From: Geminicoccus sp036263595
GTDB taxonomy: Bacteria > Pseudomonadota > Alphaproteobacteria > Geminicoccales > Geminicoccaceae
Assembly: GCF_036263595.1 (NCBI RefSeq)
Contig: NZ_DATAGQ010000206.1
Coordinates: 1 to 14,372 of the forward strand
Direction: 5' to 3'
Length of the DNA stretch: 14,372 nt
The translations under genes were made by a program, and so were the position numbers. Positions within the stretch are counted from its first letter, which is position 1; each line of letters starts with the position of its first letter. Of the stretch, positions 1 through 7,027 are shown one piece after another. The notes beneath the pieces were generated by a model that saw nothing but the letters and a program-made list of their open reading frames with translations, made no database searches and was not told where the DNA came from.

Positions 1-1
1 G

Positions 2-364
2 GAGCTGATCCCGGTCGAGTGGGCGCAGTGGCTGGAGCAGGTATTCACCAACAAGGACTACCAGCTGACCATCGTCAGCCACACCGAGCCGCTCGACATC
101 GGCATCTACGGTCGGGACGACTATTACTTCAATTACGCCAGCCAAGCCTTCAAGGCGTTGATGACCAAGGTCGACGGGACCGTCGACGAGGCGGCGCGCA
201 ATGCGCTGTTGGCCCAAGCCCAGGAGCAACTGGCGGCGGATGCGGTCAATGTGTTCCTGTTCGAGTTGGCGAAGACCGGGGTCTGGAGCGCGAAGCTGGA
301 AGGCATGTGGGAGAACGCCCCGATCCAGGCGACAGACATGACCGGCGTGCGTTGGGCCGAGTGA
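2..364 (+). CDS. ABC importer solute-binding protein, family 5 (C-terminal part)
   Basis: This is the last 120 codons of a periplasmic substrate-binding protein; its start lies left of the window. The reading frame is open from base 2 to a TGA at 362-364. The visible part looks like the C-terminal lobe of DppA/OppA-type (SBP_bac_5) proteins. A YYFNYAS segment is followed by a helix rich in Ala and Gln that includes LLAQAQEQLAADAVNVFLFE, and the protein ends in a short tail with GVW and MWEN. In this family such proteins capture peptides, or sometimes nickel, glutathione or opines, and deliver them to the membrane permeases. The family call rests on this fragment plus the permease and ATPase genes directly downstream. 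The substrate cannot be told. Its stop codon overlaps the GTG start of the first permease, so it belongs to the same operon. Confidence 0.85.
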   Translation, partial: ELIPVEWAQWLEQVFTNKDYQLTIVSHTEPLDIGIYGRDDYYFNYASQAFKALMTKVDGTVDEAARNALLAQAQEQLAADAVNVFLFELAKTGVWSAKLEGMWENAPIQATDMTGVRWAE

Positions 365-1320
365 GCCGGCGCGCGCTCCAGCGCGGGGCGGTGCGGGCAG
401 GTGCCGCGGTGCTTACCTTGCTGGCAGCCTCTGTCCTCGTCTTTCTCGTGCTGCAGGTGCTGCCGGGCGATCCTGCCGCCGTCATGCTCGGAACGGAGGC
501 ACGTCCTGACACGCTCGTCGCCATGCGCCGGGAGATGGGATTGGACGAACCGATGGCCGTCCGTTGGTGGAACTGGATCGGCGGATTTGTGACGGGCGAT
601 CTGGGGCGCAGCCACACCTACGACGTCCCGGTCGCCGACCTCATCACCAGCCGCGCCGAGGTGAGCGTGCCGCTGGCCCTCATGTCCCTGACCGTGGCCG
701 TCGGGATCGGGATCCCCGCCGGATTGTTTGCGGCGGCACGCCACGGCCGCCCGGCCGACATCGTGACGATGGCTGCAGCGCAGATAGGGCTGTCGATTCC
801 GTCGTTCTGGATCGGGATCCTGCTCGTCCTCCTGTTCACGATACTGCTGCGCTGGATGCCGGCTGGTGGTTTTCCCGGCTGGGAAGCCGGGCCTTCGGCA
901 GCACTGGCTTCCCTGGTCCTGCCCTCCTTGGCACTAGGTCTGCCGCAGGCAGCTGTTCTCGCTCGGGTAAGCCGGACGGCAGTGGTCGAGACATCCCGGC
1001 TGGACTTCGTGCGCACCGGGCGTGCGGGCGGCCTGACTCGCGACCAAGCCATATTGAGTCACGCCCTGCCCAACGCCCTGCCGGCTATCGTCACGGTCGT
1101 CGGCCTCCAGTTCTCGTTCCTGATCGCAGGCACGGTGCTGGTGGAGAACGTTTTCTACCTGCCTGGCCTGGGGCGCCTCGTCTTCCAGTCGATCGGCGCC
1201 CGCGACCTGCCGACGCTGATGAGCGTGATCATGCTGCTGGTCGCGACCGTGGTCCTGGTCAACCTCGCAGTCGACCTTCTGCTGCTTCGCCTCGACCCAC
1301 GGCTGGCCGCCCGTGCCTGA
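361..1320 (+). CDS. ABC peptide-type importer permease, DppB/OppB family
   Basis: Inner-membrane permease of 319 residues, the usual length for DppB-like subunits. I start it at the GTG at 361, which overlaps the preceding stop (GTGA) and gives a normal cytoplasmic N-terminus before the first membrane helix. The frame is open further upstream, but that stretch is out-of-frame shadow of the binding protein. Hydrophobic segments lie at about residues 13-33, 103-125, 134-163, 180-203, 243-265 and 284-308. After the first helix comes LPGDPA, typical of DppB. The cytoplasmic EAA-type coupling loop, which contacts the ATPase, is at about 216-240 (RTGRAGG then HALPNALP). The region around VENVFYLPGLG (261-271) is also characteristic. 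It should pair with the next permease to form the channel. The substrate is unknown. Confidence 0.92.
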   Translation: MSRRALQRGAVRAGAAVLTLLAASVLVFLVLQVLPGDPAAVMLGTEARPDTLVAMRREMGLDEPMAVRWWNWIGGFVTGDLGRSHTYDVPVADLITSRAEVSVPLALMSLTVAVGIGIPAGLFAAARHGRPADIVTMAAAQIGLSIPSFWIGILLVLLFTILLRWMPAGGFPGWEAGPSAALASLVLPSLALGLPQAAVLARVSRTAVVETSRLDFVRTGRAGGLTRDQAILSHALPNALPAIVTVVGLQFSFLIAGTVLVENVFYLPGLGRLVFQSIGARDLPTLMSVIMLLVATVVLVNLAVDLLLLRLDPRLAARA

Positions 1321-2140
1321 GCACCGCTATGGGCGGACGGCGTTCATTTTGGGCGCCACGATCACTGCGACGATGCTGGCGCTCGCCCTGCTCTCCATGA
1401 TCTGGACGCCCTATCCGCCCGTGGCGATCGACATCAAAGCGAAGCTCCAGGGCCCCTCGCTCCGCCACCTGCTCGGTACCGATCCGTTCGGCCGCGACAC
1501 GGCCTCGATGCTCATGACCGGCGCACGCCACTCCCTTTCGGTCGCCACCGGATCCGTCCTGCTCGGTGCAGGTCTGGGCGTGCCGGCCGGCGCCATGGCT
1601 GCTGCGATCGGCGGGTGGCTCGACGATCTCGTCATGCGCGGCAACGACCTGCTGTTTGCGTTCCCGGCCGTGCTCACCGCCATCATGCTGGCAGCGGCGC
1701 TGGGGCCATCGACATGGACGGCGGTCATCGCCATTGGGCTGTTCAACATCCCTGTCTTTGCCAGGGTAACCCGATCCGCCGCCGTGCGGCTGTGGCCGCG
1801 CTCTTTCGTTCAGGCAGCGCGGCTGTCGGGCAAGGGCCGCTTTCGGATCACGGTCGAGCACATCCTGCCCAACATCATCGACCAACTGGTAGTTCAGGTC
1901 ACGGTCCAGCTTGCCCTGGCAATCCTGGCAGAAGCCGGGCTCGGCTATCTCGGCCTGTCCGTGCCGCCACCGGCGCCTAGCTGGGGCAAGATGCTGGCCG
2001 ACGCCCAGACGTTCCTGGCGGTATCGCCCCGCCTGGCCATCCTGCCGGGGGTCATGGTCGCCATCACCGTGCTCGGCCTGAACATGCTGGGCGACGGATT
2101 GCGCGACCGCCTGGATCCAAGGCTGGCGGCGCTGCGGTGA
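1313..2140 (+). CDS. ABC peptide-type importer permease, DppC/OppC family
   Basis: Second permease of the importer, 275 residues. The GTG start at 1313 overlaps the end of the first permease by 8 bases. The segment HLLGTDPFGRD at residues 52-62 is a hallmark of DppC/OppC proteins and sits just after the first membrane helix (about 10-31). Further hydrophobic segments lie near 75-98, 115-150, 191-214 and 243-262. The EAA-type loop is at about 166-188 (QAARLSGKG then HILPNII). The C-terminal half contains GYLGLSVPPPAPSWG, a conserved periplasmic loop, and the protein ends in LDPRL like its partner. It should dimerise with the DppB-like subunit. Overlapping start and stop codons suggest coupled translation and equal amounts of both permeases. 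Confidence 0.92.
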   Translation: MPEHRYGRTAFILGATITATMLALALLSMIWTPYPPVAIDIKAKLQGPSLRHLLGTDPFGRDTASMLMTGARHSLSVATGSVLLGAGLGVPAGAMAAAIGGWLDDLVMRGNDLLFAFPAVLTAIMLAAALGPSTWTAVIAIGLFNIPVFARVTRSAAVRLWPRSFVQAARLSGKGRFRITVEHILPNIIDQLVVQVTVQLALAILAEAGLGYLGLSVPPPAPSWGKMLADAQTFLAVSPRLAILPGVMVAITVLGLNMLGDGLRDRLDPRLAALR

Positions 2141-3711
2141 TCCCACTCCTGCAGGTGAGCGACCTTTCCGTCGGCCTGCGCGGCGGCGCTCTGCTGGTCG
2201 ACAGCTTGGCATTCCGACTGGAACGTGGCCAACGGCTCGGCATCGTCGGCGGGTCCGGCTCCGGAAAGTCGGTCACCGTGCATGCGGTCGCCGGGCTCCT
2301 GCCCGAAGAGCTGACGGCGACCGGTTCGGTGCGCCTGGACGGCCAGGAGATCCTGGACCTGCCCGAGACGGAACGCGCGCGGCTGCGCGGCCGGAGGATC
2401 GCCACGATCTTCCAGGAGCCGATGACCGCGCTCGATCCTGTCCGCAGGATCGCCGACCAGGTACGGGCGCCCATGGACATCCATCGCCTAGGCACGGCGA
2501 AAGAGCGGCGGGACAAGGTAGCCGATCTGCTGGCGGCGGTAGGCCTGCCGCGGACGACATTCCCAGCGGATCTGTTCCCACACGAACTGTCTGGCGGTCA
2601 GCGCCAGCGCGTCTTGCTGGCAGCCGCCCTTGCGGCCGACCCGGATGTGCTGCTGGCCGACGAGCCGACCACGGCTCTGGACCTCGTCACCCAGCGTCAG
2701 ATCCTGGACCTGCTCGACAACCTGGCCGAGCGGCGCGGCCTCTCGCTGGTGATGGTCAGCCACGACCTCGGTGTGATCGCCCGCCTGTGCGAGCACGTGC
2801 TGGTGATGGAGGGCGGGCGGATGGTCGAGAACGGTCCGGTAGCGAAGATCCTGACGGCGCCGGCCCATCCGGTCACCGCCCGTCTCGTCGGCCGCCGGCT
2901 AGCGGCCGCACCGATCGAGCAGCGACCGCGCCACGCGCCACTGCTCGTCGCCCGAGGGCTCACCCGCCACTACCGCCTGCCCGACCGGGGCCGGCGCGTC
3001 GCAGTGGATGATGTCGATCTCGAGATCATGGCTGGCGAATCGGTTGGGCTGGTCGGTGCTTCCGGCAGCGGCAAGTCCACGCTCGCCCGCCTCCTGACCG
3101 GCCTGGAGCCACCCGATGCCGGAAGCGTTCTGCTGGACGGGCATGATCCGGGACGGTGGGACAAGGTTCGCCACTCCGTTCAGATGGTGTTCCAGGATCC
3201 GTTCGATTCCCTGGATCCCCGCTGGAAGATCGCCCGGATCGTGGGTGAGCCACTCGATCGGGACCGGCTCCCGGATAGCGAGCATCTGGCCCGGGTCGTC
3301 CAGGCGCTGCGGGAGGTGGAGCTTCCCGAGGACGCGCTCCGCCGCCATCCGCACGCCTTCTCGGGCGGCCAGCGCCAGCGGATCGCGATCGCGCGTGCCC
3401 TGGTGGCAAGACCAAGGTTGGTCGTCCTCGACGAGCCGCTATCGGCGCTCGACGTGGTTATCCAGGACCAGGTCCTGGCCCTGCTCAGCCGGCTGCGGGC
3501 AGCGCATGATCTGACCTATCTCCTGATCAGCCACGACCTCGGCGTGGTCCAAAGGCTCTGTTCGCGCGTGATCGTTCTGGCCAAGGGGCAGATCGTCGAG
3601 GAGGGACCAGTCGACCAGATCCTGCACAGCCCACGCAGCAGTGCCGCCCGTGCACTGGTCGATGCGGTCCTGGCCCCCACCGTTGCACCGCAACAAGGCC
3701 CAGATTATTAA
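2137..3711 (+). CDS. Fused double ATPase of peptide-type ABC importer (DppD-DppF fusion)
   Basis: 524-residue cytoplasmic protein carrying two complete ABC ATPase domains in tandem, equivalent to DppD plus DppF or to GsiA-like fusions. First domain: Walker A GGSGSGKS (38-45), Q-loop Q93, signature LSGGQ (151-155), Walker B VLLADE (171-176), H-loop H209. Second domain: Walker A GASGSGKS (307-314), Q353, signature FSGGQ (408-412), Walker B LVVLDE (428-433), H466. All catalytic residues are present in both halves, so both ATP sites should work. A short peptide-transporter type tail with HPVT follows the first domain (about 234-250). The GTG start at 2137 overlaps the permease stop as GTGA. It powers uptake by the two upstream permeases and ends the transporter operon. 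Confidence 0.94.
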   Translation: MIPLLQVSDLSVGLRGGALLVDSLAFRLERGQRLGIVGGSGSGKSVTVHAVAGLLPEELTATGSVRLDGQEILDLPETERARLRGRRIATIFQEPMTALDPVRRIADQVRAPMDIHRLGTAKERRDKVADLLAAVGLPRTTFPADLFPHELSGGQRQRVLLAAALAADPDVLLADEPTTALDLVTQRQILDLLDNLAERRGLSLVMVSHDLGVIARLCEHVLVMEGGRMVENGPVAKILTAPAHPVTARLVGRRLAAAPIEQRPRHAPLLVARGLTRHYRLPDRGRRVAVDDVDLEIMAGESVGLVGASGSGKSTLARLLTGLEPPDAGSVLLDGHDPGRWDKVRHSVQMVFQDPFDSLDPRWKIARIVGEPLDRDRLPDSEHLARVVQALREVELPEDALRRHPHAFSGGQRQRIAIARALVARPRLVVLDEPLSALDVVIQDQVLALLSRLRAAHDLTYLLISHDLGVVQRLCSRVIVLAKGQIVEEGPVDQILHSPRSSAARALVDAVLAPTVAPQQGPDY

Positions 3712-3712
3712 C

Positions 3713-3742
3713 CGAGGCGGCGTGCGGAACTCTACCGCCTCG
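3713..3742 (+). terminator. Possible transcription-ending hairpin after the transporter operon
   Basis: A perfect 8-bp inverted repeat, CGAGGCGG (3713-3720) and CCGCCTCG (3735-3742), with a 14-base loop, begins two bases after the ATPase stop codon. It is not followed by a T-run, so it is not a classic intrinsic terminator. It may slow or stop polymerase, or protect the 3' end of the transporter mRNA. Its position between two functionally different gene groups supports a boundary role. Confidence 0.35.
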
Positions 3743-3789
3743 CCCATGTATATCGGCTGGGGTTCAACCCGACAGCTCTTGAGGATCTC

Positions 3790-5382
3790 ATGAACGCCAC
3801 TCGGCGCTCGGTGTCGCTCGGTCTCGCGGCCCTTTCACTGCTCGGCCTTGGCGAGGCAAAACAAGCCGCGGCGCAGGCGGAATCCGGTGTGAGGTTCGGC
3901 CCACCCGAGCCATTCTCCTTCGAAGCGCTGGTGACGCAGGCGGAAGCCGCATCGCGCGAGCCCTACGCGTCGCCGATCATCCGCTTCGACGACATCCTGG
4001 ATCGCATCGATCCGGAAGTGTTCGCGGACATCCGCTATCGGCCTGAGCAGTCGCTCTGGGCGAATGGCGAGGGGCCATGGCCGATCCGCTTTCACCATCC
4101 CGGCCGGTGGTTCAAGCGGCCTGTGCACATCCACGTGGTGGAGAACGGCCAAGCGCGGGAGATCCTCTACGAGCCCTGGCTGTTCGAATTCGGCGAGAAG
4201 GCGAAGTTCGTGACCGGGCTGCCGGAAGATCTGGGCTTCGCAGGCTTCCGGGTGATGAACAAGGATCGCGGCAGCGACTGGCTTTCCTTCCTGGGCGCTT
4301 CCTACTTCCGCGCCTCCGGCGAGCACGACCAGTATGGCATCTCGGCACGCGGGGTCGGGATCGACACCGGCCTGCCGACACCGGAAGAGTTCCCCGCGTT
4401 TCGCGAGTTCTGGATCTCTCCCTCGCCCACGGGACCAGAGGACCTCACGATCTGCGCGTACCTGGACGGACCTGCGATCGTAGGGGCCTACCGCTTCCAG
4501 ATCCGGCGGCCGGGTGCCGTGCTGATGGATGTCGAAGCGAAGCTGTTCATGCGTCATGCTGTCCAGCGCCTCTGCATCGCGCCGCTCACCAGCATGTACT
4601 GGTTTTCGGAGACGAACCGACACATCGCGACCGACTGGCGCCCGGAGATCCATGACAGCGACGGGCTCGCGATCTGGACCGGCGCCGGGGAACGGCTGTG
4701 GCGCCCCCTGATCAATCCGACCGCATTGACCGTCTCGTCCTTCGGTGACACCGACCCCAAGGGCTTCGGGCTGCTCCAGCGTGACCGGGCATTCGGCTCG
4801 TATGAAGATGATTCCCTGTTTTACGAGCGGCGTCCTTCCCTCTGGGTCGAGCCATTGCAGCCCTGGGGCAAAGGCACGGTGCAGTTGGTGGAGATCCCGA
4901 CCAATGTCGAGATCCACGACAATATCGCGGCGTATTGGGTCCCAGAGACCCGAATCGAACCGGGAACGCGCTTCGACCTGTCCTGGCGGCTGCACTGGCA
5001 GGACCTCGAACCATACCTGTCTCAGAACGGGCGCTGTGTTGCCACACGGATTGGCAAAGGCGGACCGCCCGGCGCACCAGGCGACCGTGACCTGAAACTG
5101 TTCACGGTCGACTTCGAAGGGCCGTCGCTCGATCCGCTGCGCAAGGGCGAGGATGTCCAAGCAGTGGTCGCCACGTCACGTGGCGAGATCTTGCGTGCCT
5201 TCGCCTTCCAGATTGTCGGGACGAAGCGCTGGCGGGCGATGTTCGAACTCTCGGTCGAAGGGGCGGAACCGGTCGACCTTCGTCTTTATCTCCGGCTGGG
5301 CGAGAACGCGCTCACCGAGACCTGGCTGTACCAGTACCACCCCTTCCGGTTCGCTACCGGATCATCGGGCTTCGGGGGATAG
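3790..5382 (+). CDS. Periplasmic glucan protein, OpgG/OpgD (MdoG/MdoD) family
   Basis: 530-residue exported protein of the MdoG family, involved in making or trimming osmoregulated periplasmic glucans. The E. coli members OpgG and OpgD are, to my knowledge, now placed in glycoside hydrolase family GH186 as beta-1,2-glucan-acting enzymes. The N-terminus has a twin-arginine pattern, TRRSVSL (residues 4-10), a hydrophobic stretch and a likely cleavage site after AQA (about 28-30), so Tat export to the periplasm is likely. Family-typical segments are SMYWFSE (268-274), HDSDGLAIWTG (288-298), GFGLLQRDR (325-333), RPSLWVEP (348-355) and LVEIPT with DNIAAYW (366-383). Acidic residues that could be catalytic are present there, but I cannot match them to E. 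coli without an alignment. The start has a GAGG ribosome site (3781-3784) five bases upstream. No opgH glycosyltransferase gene is in the window. OpgD is favoured over OpgG because of the Tat signal. Confidence 0.9.
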   Translation: MNATRRSVSLGLAALSLLGLGEAKQAAAQAESGVRFGPPEPFSFEALVTQAEAASREPYASPIIRFDDILDRIDPEVFADIRYRPEQSLWANGEGPWPIRFHHPGRWFKRPVHIHVVENGQAREILYEPWLFEFGEKAKFVTGLPEDLGFAGFRVMNKDRGSDWLSFLGASYFRASGEHDQYGISARGVGIDTGLPTPEEFPAFREFWISPSPTGPEDLTICAYLDGPAIVGAYRFQIRRPGAVLMDVEAKLFMRHAVQRLCIAPLTSMYWFSETNRHIATDWRPEIHDSDGLAIWTGAGERLWRPLINPTALTVSSFGDTDPKGFGLLQRDRAFGSYEDDSLFYERRPSLWVEPLQPWGKGTVQLVEIPTNVEIHDNIAAYWVPETRIEPGTRFDLSWRLHWQDLEPYLSQNGRCVATRIGKGGPPGAPGDRDLKLFTVDFEGPSLDPLRKGEDVQAVVATSRGEILRAFAFQIVGTKRWRAMFELSVEGAEPVDLRLYLRLGENALTETWLYQYHPFRFATGSSGFGG

Positions 5383-5388
5383 CGGTCC

Positions 5389-6162
5389 ATGGGCTACGAA
5401 AACATTCTCGTCGAGCGGCGTGAGACGGTCGGGCTGATCACGCTCAACCGGCCCAAAGCCCTGAATGCACTCAACAGCGAGCTGATTGCCGAGCTGAACG
5501 CGGCACTGGACGCGTTCGACGCTGATCCGGGAATCGGTGCCACCGTGCTCACTGGCTCGGAGAAGGCATTCGCCGCCGGAGCGGATGTCAAGCAGATGGC
5601 GGCCATGGATTTCTCCGCGGCCTATGAGAGTGACTTCATCGCCGCCTGGGCGCGGATCGCCGAGAAGCGTAAGCCCATCATCGCGGCCGTCGCGGGTTTC
5701 GCATTGGGCGGCGGCTGCGAGCTCGCCATGATGTGTGACATCATTGTCGCGGGGGACAATGCCCGCTTCGGCCAGCCCGAGATCAATCTCGGGACGCTGC
5801 CCGGCGCTGGGGGGACACAGCGCCTCGTCCGAGCCGTAGGCAAGGCCAAGGCGATGGACATGATTCTGACCGGGCGGATGATGGACGCCGGCGAAGCCGA
5901 GCGTGCCGGACTCGTCACCAGCGTCGTGCCCACCGGACAATTGCTGGACGAAGCTGTTCGGATTGCATCCGTGATCGCCAGCAAGAGCAGGCCCGCGGTA
6001 CGTATGGCCAAGGAAGCGGTCAACGCCGCCTTCGAGACCGGCTTGACGGATGGGCTCCGGTTCGAGCGAAGGGCCTTCTACGCGAGCTTTGCCACCGAGG
6101 ATCGCTCGGAGGGCATGAGCGCGTTCGTCGATAAGCGCCCGCCGGAGTTCCGGCACCGCTGA
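5389..6162 (+). CDS. Enoyl-CoA hydratase (short-chain, crotonase family)
   Basis: 257-residue crotonase that should hydrate trans-2-enoyl-CoA to 3-hydroxyacyl-CoA in fatty-acid or amino-acid breakdown in the cytoplasm (EC 4.2.1.17 type). By spacing against rat ECHS1 (E144/E164, A98/G141), the two catalytic glutamates fall at E111 (in GGGCE) and E131 (in GQPEINLG). The oxyanion-hole residues fall at A65 (FAAGAD) and G108. All four are present, so it is a true hydratase candidate and not a degenerate family member. The C-terminus, ending in FVDKRPPEF, is also family-typical. The ATG is 6 bases after the preceding stop, with GGGGGA (5374-5379) as a ribosome site, so it may be co-transcribed with the glucan gene. 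This hydratase sits before rpsT-dnaA in many alphaproteobacteria, so its link to the left-hand genes may be incidental. Confidence 0.94.
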   Translation: MGYENILVERRETVGLITLNRPKALNALNSELIAELNAALDAFDADPGIGATVLTGSEKAFAAGADVKQMAAMDFSAAYESDFIAAWARIAEKRKPIIAAVAGFALGGGCELAMMCDIIVAGDNARFGQPEINLGTLPGAGGTQRLVRAVGKAKAMDMILTGRMMDAGEAERAGLVTSVVPTGQLLDEAVRIASVIASKSRPAVRMAKEAVNAAFETGLTDGLRFERRAFYASFATEDRSEGMSAFVDKRPPEFRHR

Positions 6163-6174
6163 AATCCGCATGCA

Positions 6175-6192
6175 GCCGCTCTCGAGAGCGGC
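6175..6192. repeat. 18-bp perfect palindrome between enoyl-CoA hydratase gene and rpsT
   Basis: GCCGCTCTC joined to GAGAGCGGC forms a gap-free 9+9 palindrome starting 12 bases after the hydratase stop codon and ending 10 bases before the proposed rpsT -35 box. As RNA it can fold into a 7-bp GC-rich stem with a TCGA loop. There is no T-run after it. It could be a weak terminator or 3' stabiliser for the hydratase mRNA, or a dimeric repressor site for the rpsT promoter. The sequence alone does not decide. Confidence 0.6.
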
Positions 6193-6202
6193 GACGCCGA
6201 GG

Positions 6203-6231
6203 TTGACGTCGCGCCGCCTCGGAGATATGAG
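6203..6231 (+). promoter_or_regulatory. Probable sigma70-type promoter of rpsT
   Basis: TTGACG (6203-6208, five of six matches to the -35 consensus) is followed after exactly 17 bases by TATGAG (6226-6231, four of six matches to the -10). Transcription would start near 6238, leaving a leader of about 28 bases before the rpsT GTG. A strong -35 with a looser -10 is common in alphaproteobacterial housekeeping promoters. The -35 lies in the loop of a second inverted repeat, CCGAGG (6197-6202) and CCTCGG (6217-6222). Confidence 0.55.
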
Positions 6232-6265
6232 GCCCTCTCACTCCCGATCATTGGGCTTTGGCATC

Positions 6266-6541
6266 GTGGCGCATACCCTTTCCGCGAAGAAGCGGGTGCG
6301 GCAGACCGAGGCGCGGACAACGCGCAATCGGGCTCGCACCAGCCGCATCAAGACGTTTATGAAGAAGGTCGAGGTGGCGGTCGCCAAGGGCGATGCTACT
6401 GCTGCCGCTGCTGCGTTCCGTGAAGCGCAGCCGGAGATTGCTCGAGGCGTCACCAAGGGTGTGCTTCACCGCAATACGGCTGCTCGGCGGATCTCACGCC
6501 TCGCTCATCTTGTGAAGGATCTCGCGGCTCAGGCCGCGTAG
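6266..6541 (+). CDS. rpsT: Small ribosomal subunit protein S20
   Basis: 91-residue basic protein that binds 16S rRNA early in 30S assembly. The frame is open further upstream, but S20 proteins begin with a short Met-Ala stretch followed by SAKKR. The GTG at 6266 gives exactly that (MAHTLSAKKRVRQ), so I choose it over upstream starts. Other family features are the RNRARTSRIKTF segment (about 22-33) and the helix with GVLHRNTAARRISRL towards the end. There is no clear Shine-Dalgarno sequence just before the GTG. A non-ATG start with a weak ribosome site recalls E. coli rpsT, which starts at UUG and is feedback-regulated by S20; similar control here is an inference. The gene has its own promoter candidate and a strong terminator, so it is probably a single-gene unit. 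Confidence 0.95.
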   Translation: MAHTLSAKKRVRQTEARTTRNRARTSRIKTFMKKVEVAVAKGDATAAAAAFREAQPEIARGVTKGVLHRNTAARRISRLAHLVKDLAAQAA

Positions 6542-6561
6542 TAAAAACAGCCTTTGCGAAT

Positions 6562-6604
6562 AAAACAAGCGGCGATGGCAAAAGTCATCGCCGCTTGTTT
6601 TGTT
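6562..6604 (+). terminator. Strong intrinsic terminator after rpsT, possibly bidirectional
   Basis: AAAACAAGCGGCGATG (6562-6577) and CATCGCCGCTTGTTTT (6586-6601) are perfect 16-bp complements. One G-T and one C-G pair extend the stem to leave an AAAA loop (6580-6583). The right arm ends in TTTT followed by GTT, giving the U-rich tail of a Rho-independent terminator. The left arm begins with AAAA, so it would also work on the minus strand. The stem starts 20 bases after the rpsT stop. Confidence 0.93.
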
Positions 6605-7027
6605 CTAAATTTATGGCATTTGTTTCTTCATGGATACGCTGTTCTACTCGAACGGGATTCTTCGTTGGCGCCGAACCAGCCGCTTGCCTCCGAGCAGGGT
6701 CGGGATTACTATCTCCGGACGTTCAGCTGCTTGAACACGACGATGAGTAGTGATCGAGTATTTGACGTTTGAAATCAGGAACCATCGTAAGCCGGCATAG
6801 TAACTGCACTGTCTGACGACAGGCTGCTCAATCGCCGGTGTGAGAGTTCTAGGTCTCTGCCTTGCTCGGCATGCGCTCGTCGCAGCGCCGACGGACATGG
6901 TCGCCGCTCCCGTGGTGCATTATGTCGGCAGACAGGCCTGAGACGGACAAGGATCGGTTCGGTCGAGAGGGTGCTCTGAGCCCTGACCGGATCAAGGCGC
7001 AAACACCACTGGCGGGTCAGGGTACGC
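6605..7027. other. Gene-free region between rpsT terminator and dnaA
   Basis: About 420 bases without a credible gene; its short open frames resemble no protein family I know. It should contain the dnaA promoter and leader. The best -35-like element is TTGACG at 6762-6767, but the hexamer 17 bases on (TCGTAA, 6785-6790) is a poor -10, so I give it only as a candidate. One GANTC (CcrM-type) site occurs at 6656-6660. A small inverted repeat, CTGTC and GACAG, lies at 6809-6822. I found no sequence close to the DnaA box TTATCCACA on either strand and no long AT-rich unwinding stretch, so I do not call an origin here. Confidence 0.6.

Noticed and set aside
19..360. Extension of the first permease upstream of 361 in the same frame
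   Set aside because: That stretch overlaps the binding protein in another frame, is Arg/Gln-rich and unlike any permease N-terminus. The GTG at 361 gives the normal length.
3835..5160. A 441-codon open frame on the minus strand opposite the OpgG/OpgD gene
   Set aside because: The plus-strand protein has many conserved family motifs, a signal peptide and a ribosome site. The antisense frame has none of these.
6628..6640. TGGATAC near 6631, considered as a DnaA box
   Set aside because: Only about six of nine positions agree with the consensus and no second copy lies near it.
6554..6772. A 72-codon open frame after rpsT
   Set aside because: It runs straight through the intrinsic terminator stem, has no ribosome site and resembles no known protein.
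6644..6898. An 84-codon open frame on the minus strand in the dnaA upstream region
   Set aside because: No ribosome site, no recognisable domain, and it sits where promoter and leader sequence is expected. I cannot support it as a gene.
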